A stretch of 64,000 bases of DNA from Novipirellula caenicola (GTDB lineage: Bacteria > Planctomycetota > Planctomycetia > Pirellulales > Pirellulaceae): contig NZ_BAABRO010000002.1 in the NCBI RefSeq assembly GCF_039545035.1, forward strand, positions 682,001 through 746,000, read 5' to 3'. A program made the position numbers and the translations under genes. Below are positions 8,357-16,794 of the stretch, one piece after another. The notes beneath the pieces were generated by a model. It ran no database searches. It was not told where the DNA came from and was given only the letters and a program-made list of their open reading frames with translations. The number at the start of each line of letters is the position of its first letter. The stretch's first letter is position 1.

Positions 8357-9835
8357 ATGACGCAAGTTCATGTCGCCCGCAAATTTCGCGATTTCATTCG
8401 CTTTCACACACACATCACCTATCCCGAATCGAGCGAACGACGTCAGCAAATCAATACCGCCGAGGTGGTCAAGAAACTGGACGCGATCGGCATGGGGCAC
8501 GTTCATGTGCCCATCATCTGGGACGGCGTGCACTTGGTCGACGAAGGACGTTTGGCCGGCGCGAACGAGATCGAGCGACGCGTCCGTTTGACCTATCGCA
8601 TGCGAATGTGGAAGATCGCCACGTGGATCGACGAAGTGTTCAGCTGGTCCGCTCGCGATGTGGAACTCTACCTGCAATTGGCGCAAGCGCTTCGCGAGGT
8701 CGATTTCGAGCATATCAAAGGACGCACGGATGTCGACCGAGCGATCGCCAACATCGCCATCATCGCCACGGCCAAACGATCGCTCGCGCAGGGGATTCCG
8801 CCCGACACGATCACGTGGCAAATCAATTGGGCATTAAAACAGGTCGGCGGTTTGGAGGCGGACGAAGTCGAATTGCTCGAATGTTTGCCAGACGAAAGCA
8901 TGCTTAAGTCGGCGGACAAAATCGACCATGAGCAAATGGCTCGCGACCGCGGTATTTCATCAATCGCATTGGTCGACAACATCGACACGCGAGGCAAGAT
9001 TGCGTCGCTGTTCGCCGATTGCTTTGGCGGTGTCCGGCGAGAAACCGAAAAAAAGGAAACGCATCCGTTGTCGGTCCGTCGGCTCGATGTCGCCTCGCGG
9101 CTGTTGGCCGAACCGGGTATGGAAGCACTGTTACGAATCTCGCGGATTGCCAACGAATATGTCGCGTTTCAGCCGCGGTTCGAAAAGAAAATGACGCCGG
9201 CGGTCGATGGAGATCAAACGCGAATGCGGATGATGCAATCATACGATGAGCTGCCCAAGTTGGCCCCCGCCGCTTGGGCGTTAAAAGTGGCCGCGCCAAA
9301 ATACTTTCGTTATCGCTTGGCCACAAAAAGTTTTATGGTTCGCGAGAAGATTAAACGTAGCGACAAAAAACAGTTCTTCTACGCAATGCTCGATCGATCC
9401 AAATCGATGCAGCAAGGCGAACGAATTTATAAGTTGCTCGCCATTTTGTTGAATCGATTGCGGGCCGTGGGGCGACGCGAAGCGATTCTAGGGTACAGTT
9501 TTTTCGACTCCGTGGTTCACGAAGAGGTGATCGTCCGCGAAGTCGCCGAGGCCCGCGAAGAGATCCGGCGGATGCACTATGAGTTCTTTACCGGGGACGA
9601 CACCGACATCAATTTGGCGCTGCGTGAAGGCATCAAACGCATCAAGAATTTGGTTGACGATCAAGAGTCCGAGCAGCCCGAATTGATCATCGTGACCGAC
9701 GGCGACCACGGCATCAACGTCCGGCCGGAGGAATTAAAAGGCATCATGCTGCACGTGTTCGTAGTCGAAGAACAAAACGATGACTTGATCAAACTTGCAC
9801 ATCACACCGGCGGCGTGGCACTGGACGGTTTGTAG
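8357..9835 (+). CDS. VWA-domain (CoxE/ViaA-like) partner of MoxR ATPase
   Basis: The C-terminal third is a von Willebrand A domain with a complete-looking MIDAS: DRSKS near residue 345, a conserved Thr/Asp in TGDDTDIN near 412, and VTDGDHG near 446. The N-terminal about 300 residues are mainly helical and lack a known motif. VWA proteins of this kind bind a metal-dependent partner and are remodelled by MoxR ATPases, as in RavA-ViaA. It lies 3 bases downstream of the double-AAA gene and is surely cotranscribed. The client protein is not evident from the neighbourhood. Confidence 0.85.
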   Translation: MTQVHVARKFRDFIRFHTHITYPESSERRQQINTAEVVKKLDAIGMGHVHVPIIWDGVHLVDEGRLAGANEIERRVRLTYRMRMWKIATWIDEVFSWSARDVELYLQLAQALREVDFEHIKGRTDVDRAIANIAIIATAKRSLAQGIPPDTITWQINWALKQVGGLEADEVELLECLPDESMLKSADKIDHEQMARDRGISSIALVDNIDTRGKIASLFADCFGGVRRETEKKETHPLSVRRLDVASRLLAEPGMEALLRISRIANEYVAFQPRFEKKMTPAVDGDQTRMRMMQSYDELPKLAPAAWALKVAAPKYFRYRLATKSFMVREKIKRSDKKQFFYAMLDRSKSMQQGERIYKLLAILLNRLRAVGRREAILGYSFFDSVVHEEVIVREVAEAREEIRRMHYEFFTGDDTDINLALREGIKRIKNLVDDQESEQPELIIVTDGDHGINVRPEELKGIMLHVFVVEEQNDDLIKLAHHTGGVALDGL

Positions 9836-10089
9836 GCGGTACAACGGATCTTCGCGTTTAAACGCGACTTGATTCGGCCGCTGCGTTCACCATACATAGT
9901 CGGCCAGCTTTCCAAGCTGGAACCGTTGCATCAAGCGGGAAATCCAAATCACATGGGCGCCCGACTCGAGCCAGCATGAACGGGTAATCGCTTTGCACGC
10001 CAACGGCTTGGAAAGCCGAGCGACAATGGGACGCTGGAACGCTTGGCGAGATTCGCTACGAGATAACGTTCGCTACGGGATAAGGTTCG
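9836..10089. repeat. Intergenic region with short hairpin repeats
   Basis: Holds CCAGCTT-TCC-AAGCTGG (9904-9920) and, in the opposite orientation, CGGCTT-GGA-AAGCCG (10004-10018): same loop, different but still complementary stem. A degenerate type A unit (TTGGCGAGATTCGCTACG, 10042-10059) is followed by two further TTCGCTA(C/T)GGG repeats (about 10069-10095). No gene seen; the region separates the MoxR/VWA pair from the convergent pseudopilin operon. Confidence 0.65.
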
Positions 10090-11415
10090 CTATGGGATTG
10101 CGGACGCGGGGGGCAACAAGCTCAGCTCGCTACTGGAACGTGTTCCCAGTGCTCCCCACAAACCGTACGGACTCTTGCTGCCAGCCGGATTGGGGCTGCC
10201 AGCGTACACCGAAGGATTGCTGTCGTTGCCCGCGTCGATGTTGTCGCTGATAAACCGCACACTGTTATCCGCAAAGCAAACGTGAACGCCACCTTGATGA
10301 CGACTGCTGGCCGTTAACACGCCCCAACTGTCGTCCTTGTCTTGTTCCAAGGTGATTTCGCGATTGGGGGGCAGAATCGTGTTGAACCCCGAATACAACG
10401 GCATCCCATCGGCCCAACGAAATCCTCGCCCCACGTCGCCAACCAAACTGAGCTCGGTTGTCCCCGCTTGCACCAACCAAAACTGAGGACGTTCGGGATC
10501 CACCAACATGGCCATGTCACGCGCCCAATTGGGATGATCTCGCAGCTCCGGACCGGGACCTGATATCGGCGACGTTCGAATATCTTTATCACCAAGATCG
10601 GTGGCGATTTCACCTAACAAGATGGTGTTGGCCAAACCATCGGTGATATCACTACGTCGCGTCACCACGCGTGGCACGAACACACCACGCATCGCAGCTT
10701 GAGTTTGCTCGGCCAACGTTTCATCGTACACAAACGTCTCGTCGACCTTTCGCAGTGGCCCTGAATCTGCGGCCACCATGCCATCGCCGAAACAGGCGGC
10801 GTAATTGGTCCGGCCAAACCCAGGCTCGCCCGTGCCCGGGTCGCTTGGACAACGGTACACCGCAATCTCCCAATGCCACGGTTCGTACTCACCCACGAAC
10901 GGTTCCGGGCCACCGGCTACCCACGGTTCGTTTGACTCTGACTCGCTTTCGAATTCGTCCTCGGGATACATCGATTCATCGTCGGGATACATCGACATCA
11001 TGCCGTAGCCGAAAGAATCATCAAACGGGCGAGTTTTCTGGATCTCGTCCCAGGCCGCCTGTTGGTCCAAAAACGGCAACAATCCGACAAAGATGCTGAG
11101 CCGGCGATCGTTGTCTTTGCCTGCCGCGGCACCACTGTCGGTCCCCGACAACTGCACCGGAAACTGCGTGAACGCCTCGTGGTAGGCCTGCACGCCCAGC
11201 CCGACTTGCATCAGATTGTTGGCACAACTCGTTCGCCGTGCCTGTTCTCGTGCTGCTTGCACCGCCGGCAACAACATCCAAACCAATACGGTGATGATCA
11301 GCAACACGCCAAACAGCTCAACCGTCGTGAAACCGCAGCGGCGTGCCGTGCGATAACAATGCTTGAGCTGATTCGGCGCGGCGAGATTCAAAGTTCGCCC
11401 CGTCGAGGATGTCAT
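10090..11415 (-). CDS. DUF1559 prepilin-like protein
   Basis: A planctomycete DUF1559 family member of 441 residues: a type IV/II prepilin-like N-terminus with CGFTTVELFGVLLIITVL around residue 27 (the expected Glu five residues after the processed position is present), one transmembrane helix, ARRTSCANNLMQVG, and a long C-terminal domain ending with the HQGGVHVCFADNSVRF-type DUF1559 signature. A short Glu/Ser/Asp-rich insert (MYPDDES repeats) occurs near the middle. It is probably processed by a prepilin peptidase and assembled at the inner membrane or in a pseudopilus. Its ATG overlaps the upstream gene stop by 4 bases (ATGA), making it the last gene of the operon. Confidence 0.85.
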   Translation of the reverse strand: MTSSTGRTLNLAAPNQLKHCYRTARRCGFTTVELFGVLLIITVLVWMLLPAVQAAREQARRTSCANNLMQVGLGVQAYHEAFTQFPVQLSGTDSGAAAGKDNDRRLSIFVGLLPFLDQQAAWDEIQKTRPFDDSFGYGMMSMYPDDESMYPEDEFESESESNEPWVAGGPEPFVGEYEPWHWEIAVYRCPSDPGTGEPGFGRTNYAACFGDGMVAADSGPLRKVDETFVYDETLAEQTQAAMRGVFVPRVVTRRSDITDGLANTILLGEIATDLGDKDIRTSPISGPGPELRDHPNWARDMAMLVDPERPQFWLVQAGTTELSLVGDVGRGFRWADGMPLYSGFNTILPPNREITLEQDKDDSWGVLTASSRHQGGVHVCFADNSVRFISDNIDAGNDSNPSVYAGSPNPAGSKSPYGLWGALGTRSSSELSLLPPASAIP

Positions 11416-12467
11416 TCGGAATCCTCGTTGCTTGTTTCGCTGGGCTCGTTGTCGCTTGACTCAACGGCGTTGTTGGTGGTCGACTCCGTCGCGGATTGCG
11501 TTTCGGAAGCCGATCGAGGCTCGGCATAGGGTTCGTCCGATTTCCACTCCGTGGGGATCTCACCATCGGAGCGTGAACCGAGCTGTCTCCGAATCGTGGC
11601 GTCCATCGACGGATTACAAAATCGGTAGCTACCGTTGCCCAACAGCACATTCGCTCCGTTGGGATGATCGCTGGCGATCCCACCAACGTAGGTCTCCGAG
11701 ACCTCTTGTTCAGGCCCCTGAGGACCGCGGATCCGCGTTAGTTCCGCATTGATCGCATGCCCGGTGTTGCGAAGACTTGATCGCGTGCCGCTGATCCAGC
11801 CCAAGTCCTCTTCGAACCGAGAGAGTTTTTCGCCAACAAACGCGGTATACGCCAAACCATCGGTGATATCCGAATCGGTGACGGGGATGTTCAGAAACAT
11901 CACCCCGTCGTTGTCTTCATCAATCGGAGTTTCGCTGGAGGCATGGATGCCGGCGTAACAAGTCGTGTTTTCACGCATGCCCGTTTGCGATGGACATTGT
12001 AGCGTCGGTATCGACAAACTCCGCACGTCAGCATTGGCCGGTGCATAAACACTTTTGCTGCGATCGATTGCTTCGTAAACACTTTGCGCGTCCATCATCG
12101 GCAGCAACCCGCTGATCCAATTGTGGTGGTACCCAACCGCCTCGTTTTGGATCGGGCCCGTCGGATTGACCGTGCCCATCGGATAGTGAACGTTGCGAAG
12201 CGAATAAGAGGACAACGCAAGCGACAGCTGTGTCAGGTTTTGTTGGCACGCGGTGCGGCGAGCCAGTTCACGCATGTTTTGCATCGCGGGAAGTGCCAAT
12301 CCGACCAGCACGCCGATGATTGCGATCACCACCAACAGCTCGACCAACGTGAAACCACGACGCCGACGTCGCTGGGAAATTGCGACCCTCGCGAAGTCGC
12401 TCGGCTCGGGGGCGTATAACGAGACTGACCGAAACTCTTGACGAGTTCCGCTACGGGATTGTGTCAT
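11412..12467 (-). CDS. DUF1559 prepilin-like protein
   Basis: Second DUF1559 protein (351 residues). The segment RRRRRGFTLVELLVVIAIIG is a textbook prepilin processing site and helix, followed by ARRTACQQNL, and the typical HPNGANVLLGNGSYRF motif sits toward the C-terminus; a Ser/Glu/Thr-rich tail ends the protein. I place the start at ATG 12467, which makes a 4-base ATGA overlap with the upstream stop. This gives an unusually long leader of about 39 residues before the processing site, and part of it is encoded by a REP-like hairpin repeat (12431-12454). A longer frame begins at 12533 but overlaps the upstream gene heavily. Confidence 0.85.
   Translation of the reverse strand: MTQSRSGTRQEFRSVSLYAPEPSDFARVAISQRRRRRGFTLVELLVVIAIIGVLVGLALPAMQNMRELARRTACQQNLTQLSLALSSYSLRNVHYPMGTVNPTGPIQNEAVGYHHNWISGLLPMMDAQSVYEAIDRSKSVYAPANADVRSLSIPTLQCPSQTGMRENTTCYAGIHASSETPIDEDNDGVMFLNIPVTDSDITDGLAYTAFVGEKLSRFEEDLGWISGTRSSLRNTGHAINAELTRIRGPQGPEQEVSETYVGGIASDHPNGANVLLGNGSYRFCNPSMDATIRRQLGSRSDGEIPTEWKSDEPYAEPRSASETQSATESTTNNAVESSDNEPSETSNEDSE
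12431..12454 (-). repeat. REP-like hairpin inside a prepilin leader
   Basis: On the minus strand this reads GTAGC then stem GGAACTC/GAGTTTC (one G-U pair) with loop GTCAA: the same architecture as the hairpins at 5983 and 6027. It lies in frame within codons about 5-12 of the downstream DUF1559 gene, before the prepilin cleavage motif. Confidence 0.7.
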
Positions 12468-12817
12468 TCTTCGGACTCCGATTCTTGCTGCTGTCTTGTC
12501 AACTGATCGACCACATGGTCGCCCCGCATCCAACGTGCGGTAATTTGTTGATCTTCGCCCAAGGAGACGACGATCCGTTCTTGATTTGCTTCATTGACCG
12601 GCAAATCGACCGATCCTTCGCCGAGTGCACCAACCGCATCGATTGCGGCGATCATCGTGCGAACTCGCGTGCGTTCCGTCTCGGATTTTCGCAGCGAAAA
12701 CTCGCCGACCAACATCGTCCGAGTCGCCTCGACCACCACCATCAGCACCACGACCACCAACAGCAGAAAGGCGGCTCCTCGGCGAACACTCCGTTTTGAT
12801 CTTTGGTTGCCACTCAT
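12464..12817 (-). CDS. Small pseudopilin-like membrane protein
   Basis: A 117-residue protein with a basic N-terminus and one hydrophobic helix (about 14-30, AAFLLLVVVVLMVVVEA) followed by a polar, Glu/Arg-rich domain. It resembles GspK/PilX-type minor pseudopilins in topology only; I see no full-length family match. ATGA overlaps at both ends place it firmly in the seven-gene operon. Role inferred as a minor pseudopilin component. Confidence 0.65.
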   Translation of the reverse strand: MSGNQRSKRSVRRGAAFLLLVVVVLMVVVEATRTMLVGEFSLRKSETERTRVRTMIAAIDAVGALGEGSVDLPVNEANQERIVVSLGEDQQITARWMRGDHVVDQLTRQQQESESEE

Positions 12818-13290
12818 TGCACAGCCTCGACAATAAACGGGTACGACGAAGGCTCGGTGTCGATGGAAACGGTCACGCGATTCTCGTCCGTTTTCAGTGT
12901 CGGTTTTCGCTGCGTGCCGATTTCAAACGATTCGACACTCGTCACTTGGTTCGATTTCAATGTTGTCCGTCGCAATGTCCCTTGTTCCGCACTGAAATCG
13001 TACCGCACGCCAAAATCGTCGCTCTGCAATTCCAATGGCCAGCCTTCCGGTTGCGACTGGACTGCGATGGCTTGATGAAAATCGGCGCGAAACTGCGTGG
13101 CAAATCGCTGGATCGCTTGCCGCTGCTGAACCGAAGTGTTGCCACGCTGTCCAATTTTTGTGACCGACGACATGATCGTCGCCGCGGAGATCCCGATCGC
13201 GAGCAAAACGGAAAGCGTTCCAATCACTTCGATCAAGGTGACGGCACGTCGTGGTTTTCTGTCGATTCGGCGCACTTCAATTATCATCAT
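12814..13290 (-). CDS. GspJ-like pseudopilin
   Basis: A 158-residue protein with a prepilin-type N-terminus: RRAVTLIEVIGTLSVLLAIG, with Glu at the expected position. It is followed by a domain rich in beta-strand-like polar sequence, as in GspJ/PilW minor pseudopilins. Two possible starts lie at consecutive Met codons (13290, 13287). It overlaps the preceding gene by 14 bases and the next by 4. Probable minor component of the pseudopilus encoded here. Confidence 0.7.
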   Translation of the reverse strand: MMIIEVRRIDRKPRRAVTLIEVIGTLSVLLAIGISAATIMSSVTKIGQRGNTSVQQRQAIQRFATQFRADFHQAIAVQSQPEGWPLELQSDDFGVRYDFSAEQGTLRRTTLKSNQVTSVESFEIGTQRKPTLKTDENRVTVSIDTEPSSYPFIVEAVQ

Positions 13291-13672
13291 CCAACCGCCA
13301 ATCGTGAAGGGTGATGCGAACTTCCGGCGAACAGCTCGCTTCGACGCGAAGATGGGTCCCGGATCGCAATTGCGACTGAAAATCCTCGACCGTCACCTGG
13401 ACGTCGCAACGGGTTTGCTCGGCGATCGCCGCAGCAATCTCTTCCGCACGGGACTTGAGCGCGTCAGTACCCACGTGCTGAAGACGCTCGAGCGTGTTCT
13501 CGGCGGCAAGTGTCGCCACAAGCCGCTGGTCCGCCTGCTTGGACAGCCGGGAACTGCCTTGTGCTAACTTCATTAGTGCCACGACAGCCGTTGCGAGCAA
13601 GACAAAGCAGATCGCCGCTTCCACGATCAAACTGCCGCGACGTCGAGTATGGCGATGGCTAAGCGATCCCAT
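13277..13672 (-). CDS. GspI-like pseudopilin
   Basis: A 131-residue protein from ATG 13672, with RRRGSLIVEAAICFVLLATAVVAL near the N-terminus. This is a prepilin-like helix preceded by basic residues, and the Glu is at the expected distance after Gly. The rest (AENTLERLQ..., then ARAEEIAAAIAEQ) resembles GspI/PilV minor pseudopilins. A longer in-frame start at 13717 exists but overlaps the upstream gene more. It overlaps the GspF-like gene by 14 bases. Confidence 0.65.
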   Translation of the reverse strand: MGSLSHRHTRRRGSLIVEAAICFVLLATAVVALMKLAQGSSRLSKQADQRLVATLAAENTLERLQHVGTDALKSRAEEIAAAIAEQTRCDVQVTVEDFQSQLRSGTHLRVEASCSPEVRITLHDWRLDDDN

Positions 13673-14813
13673 GGATGATCTCCGACAACGACGCGAACAA
13701 TCCAATTCCATACGCAAGCACGAGCACCCCCAATAAAACGATCACCACGGGAAAAAAGATCCCTAGTAACCAACGGCTGTTCGCATTGGCATTGCGAACG
13801 TTTTGATCGGCAATGGAGCGTAACAATTCACTCATGCGATCCGGCGACGCCCCTTCGATCCACTTGGCTTCGGTCGGCGTCAACCACCTTGCTTGCCGCA
13901 TCACCGCAGCGATCGAGTTACCGAATTCGAGTCGCACGTAGGCCTGGTGCATCTCATTTCGTTGCGACGCCCAACGTGCGATCGAATGCCCGATGCGAAC
14001 CGCCTGATCCATCGGCATGCCCAATTCGATCGCGTCGGCGAATCCATTGAGCACTTCCGCTTTTCGATTCGCACGATGCGGAAGCATTGGAATCCACTGG
14101 GGAAGCCGCAGACCAAAAATCCGTCCGCGGCTGAGCACCGGAACGATCATCCCGCATACGACCAACAACCCTACCAATACCCATCCTGCTGCAAAATTAC
14201 TCAAGAGCAACCTCGAAGCTTCGAAATCTCGACCAAATTCTTCGAGCATTTTTTCGAGCGTTGGCGTGATGAATAACGCGAGAAAGGTCAAACAAAGATA
14301 GACCATCAAAGCAACGGTAATCAGATAAATGAATTGCCCGTACGCCGGAATGTCGTTGGAATCGATATCCGACAGTTCGTCCGAATGTTGAACCCATCGG
14401 TCATGCGAAACGGGCATGGCTCGCGTCGCGTTGGTCGACGGCCTGCGAATCGTCCGCAATGCGATTGCGGTGGAAAACGACAGCGGAACGCCGGATGCTT
14501 CGGCAGCGTGAACCGGATCCTGTCCCGCCCGCAGTCGGTACAGATATTGCCGACATTGGTTTCGCAAAGGCCCCGATCGCGAGAACGCAGCGACCACGTT
14601 CTCGATACGACCATCATGCTGCTGAATCGAACAAATCATCTCGTTGAACGTCCGAGTGGCATGTTGCCAGCGGCGTCGCCGAAAATCTTCGACCCCCACG
14701 ATCACCAAGGTGGCGAACAGGACGCTGATCGGCGTTGGCAATACCAACAGCAAGATGACGAAGAGGACAAAGTAACCAAAAGTCCGTAGACCGGCGGCAA
14801 GATAGGTGTTCAT
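13659..14813 (-). CDS. GspF/PilC-like inner-membrane platform protein
   Basis: A 384-residue polytopic protein from ATG 14813 (ATGA overlap with the upstream stop; a longer frame to 14987 is a shadow extension). It has two N-terminal hydrophobic helices, a cytoplasmic helical bundle, then central and C-terminal transmembrane segments (GWVLVGLLVVCGMIVPVL and FFPVVIVLLGVLVLAYGIG). The C-terminal part (FADAIELGMPMDQAVRIG... plus AKWIEGASPDRMSELLRSIAD) is clearly T2SS F-like. It probably forms part of the assembly platform for the pseudopilins encoded downstream. It is the third GspF-like gene in a row. Confidence 0.75.
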   Translation of the reverse strand: MNTYLAAGLRTFGYFVLFVILLLVLPTPISVLFATLVIVGVEDFRRRRWQHATRTFNEMICSIQQHDGRIENVVAAFSRSGPLRNQCRQYLYRLRAGQDPVHAAEASGVPLSFSTAIALRTIRRPSTNATRAMPVSHDRWVQHSDELSDIDSNDIPAYGQFIYLITVALMVYLCLTFLALFITPTLEKMLEEFGRDFEASRLLLSNFAAGWVLVGLLVVCGMIVPVLSRGRIFGLRLPQWIPMLPHRANRKAEVLNGFADAIELGMPMDQAVRIGHSIARWASQRNEMHQAYVRLEFGNSIAAVMRQARWLTPTEAKWIEGASPDRMSELLRSIADQNVRNANANSRWLLGIFFPVVIVLLGVLVLAYGIGLFASLSEIIHGIA

Positions 14814-15604
14814 GTCAGGCCTCCGATCATGCTGGACACGGTGTACCAGAACCAACCGAGCGTGGTCGCCACCGCGATCCAAATCAATCCGCCTGCTACC
14901 ACGGTCGAGAACATCGGCATCAATTGAGTCAACAAGACCAAACGGCGCTGAGCGACCTCGCTGAAATGATCCGACGCAATTTGCCACTGTTGTTCGGGCC
15001 GCGAGGTGGCTCCATCAATGATCGCTTCCAATAAAGCCGCGTCGCCGCGTGACCACGCCGTTAACCCTACGTCGGATTCGCCCCGCTCTAATCGCCGCAC
15101 CGCATCCTGCAACCATCCCTTCGCCGCTCCTGGTTTAACCACCTTGCCCGTCACCGTGAACGCTTCGGAATAAGTGCAGCCCGATTCCAGCAAACGAGAC
15201 ACCGCATCGCTAGCCGCAGCCCACTGGATTGCCGATTGTGTCGATCGATATCCAGGCAATCCACCGCGAATGATTGACACCACCGCAAATCCGATCAACA
15301 GAATCGAGATCGCAACCGTGACATAAGGAACCCACAACACACGCTGCGGCGTGTCGACCTCACCCCACATGTCCTGGGTGGTGGTCGTTATGGCTCGCAC
15401 ATCCGCCGAAATTTTGATTGCCACGAGACTTGCGATAAACCCCGATGCAATCACAAACAACCACCCGCTGGTGGTTGACCAGATTGCCCGTTTTGTCATG
15501 TTGCGACGTTGCTGTTGTCCGTCCAACCACTGCAGCGCACTGGCTTCGTGTTCGGTGCCAGACGCCATCAAGCGTTCGGCTACAGCGTCAAGTTTTCTTA
15601 CCAC
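14810..15604 (-). CDS. GspF-like membrane protein
   Basis: About 264 residues from GTG 15604, which overlaps the upstream stop by 7 bases; ATG 15568 is an alternative. Hydrophobic segments lie near residues 50-70, 98-118 and at the C-terminus (VVAGGLIWIAVATTLGWFWY). The middle contains a GspF-type helical domain with AASDAVSRLLESGCTYSEAFTVTG, resembling the platform protein's A..L..G......A. It probably assembles with the two flanking GspF-like proteins. Confidence 0.7.
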   Translation of the reverse strand: MVRKLDAVAERLMASGTEHEASALQWLDGQQQRRNMTKRAIWSTTSGWLFVIASGFIASLVAIKISADVRAITTTTQDMWGEVDTPQRVLWVPYVTVAISILLIGFAVVSIIRGGLPGYRSTQSAIQWAAASDAVSRLLESGCTYSEAFTVTGKVVKPGAAKGWLQDAVRRLERGESDVGLTAWSRGDAALLEAIIDGATSRPEQQWQIASDHFSEVAQRRLVLLTQLMPMFSTVVAGGLIWIAVATTLGWFWYTVSSMIGGLT

Positions 15605-16539
15605 TGCGCCACCTGTCGATACACAGGCCCGATCACCCAAACGATATACGAAAACACAAACAGCGTCCCAAACGAGACGATCGCTAATCGCGGCACGAGA
15701 TGCGTCCACCAATAACGTTGGCGTCGTGCACGTTCTAGATGAATGGTGGCGAGGTAGCGAAGACGAGCGACCAACACCTCTTTTGCCGCGACCTCAGGAA
15801 CGTCCATCGTTTCCATGGTAACGCGAGACAGCATCGATACGATCTCGGGACTCTGCATGCTGGGGTTAGAGATGGATGCAAACGAATTCGCCCCGGAGAG
15901 CGCCGCTGCATTTTTGATCGCGACATCATCGGGTACGTCCAGTGCAATTTGGTCAGCTAACGATTCGCAAAACAAACCGAGCCGCACGCTCTTGGGAAAC
16001 GGAATCCGACTGCGAAATCGAATCGCTGCGAAAACCATCACGGCGGCAAAGATGAGTGCGGGCCAGATCCAATATTCCGACAACCACTCGCTAAATTGAA
16101 CCACCGCAGCGGGCCAGTGGATATCGGGGGTCTCCTCACTGAGTACCATCCGTGTCATGAACAACACCAATACGAGATAGGCCAACACGACCAGCATCAC
16201 CGGGTACACCCACGCCAATCGGACGTTACGTCGGTAATCGGCTTGCTTGCGTATCAAACGAGCGAGCCGCACCAACAACCGAGCGTCGCCCGTTTGCTCG
16301 GACGTCCTTACACATGCCACCAACTGAGGCCGGTTGGGCAACGCAAGCGAATCAAGTGCACTCGAGATGCTTTGCCCCTGTTCTAGCCGATCGGCCACCT
16401 CACCTGCCACACGTCCGACCCGCCCAAGGCGACTTCGCTGCAATCGCCGCAGCGCGTCTGCGACCGAGACATCGCGGCGCATGGCGCTGGCGATTTCTTC
16501 AAGCAGAGCAGCAAGTTGAATCTGAGAAAGCTTCGCCAC
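15598..16539 (-). CDS. GspF-like membrane protein, first gene of pseudopilin operon
   Basis: A 313-residue protein opening with a typical T2SS F domain: AALLEEIASAMRRDVSVADALRRL, then LEQGQSISSAL and VRTSEQTGDARLLVRLARL. This is followed by a transmembrane helix (YPVMLVVLAYLVLVLFM), a second helix, another partial F-like domain and a C-terminal helix. It starts with ATG and appears to head the operon. The region upstream contains a heptamer tandem repeat 112-195 bases before the start codon. No GspE-type ATPase, GspD secretin or prepilin peptidase is in the window. Confidence 0.8.
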   Translation of the reverse strand: MAKLSQIQLAALLEEIASAMRRDVSVADALRRLQRSRLGRVGRVAGEVADRLEQGQSISSALDSLALPNRPQLVACVRTSEQTGDARLLVRLARLIRKQADYRRNVRLAWVYPVMLVVLAYLVLVLFMTRMVLSEETPDIHWPAAVVQFSEWLSEYWIWPALIFAAVMVFAAIRFRSRIPFPKSVRLGLFCESLADQIALDVPDDVAIKNAAALSGANSFASISNPSMQSPEIVSMLSRVTMETMDVPEVAAKEVLVARLRYLATIHLERARRQRYWWTHLVPRLAIVSFGTLFVFSYIVWVIGPVYRQVAQW

Positions 16540-16650
16540 GGGGGTCTCGGCCGCATTAACTGAGAAATGGAGGAAGATTCAGTGCCATTACAATAAGCAT
16601 GTCACGTAGGCAAAGCAAGCACGCGGGGTGGGTGAAAGGGGAAGGGAAAG

Positions 16651-16734
16651 TGAGGAGTGAGGAGTGAGGAGTGAGGAGTGGGGAGTGGGGAGTGGGGAGT
16701 GGGGAGTGGGGAGTGGGGAGTGGGGAGTGGGGAG
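16651..16734. repeat. Heptanucleotide tandem repeat (12 copies)
   Basis: Four copies of TGAGGAG are followed by eight copies of TGGGGAG, with a partial final unit. On the other strand it reads as repeats of CTCCCCA/CTCCTCA, similar in size and composition to cyanobacterial STRR heptamers. It lies between the stop of the membrane-protein gene and the start of the GspF-led operon, so slippage could change promoter or leader spacing but not a reading frame. The rest of 16540-16794 shows nothing I can identify. Confidence 0.95.
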
Positions 16735-16794
16735 TGGGGGAAAAGAATGGCGCCGGCCGAAAACGTTTCGCAGTAGTCTGGTGGGGCACGTCGC

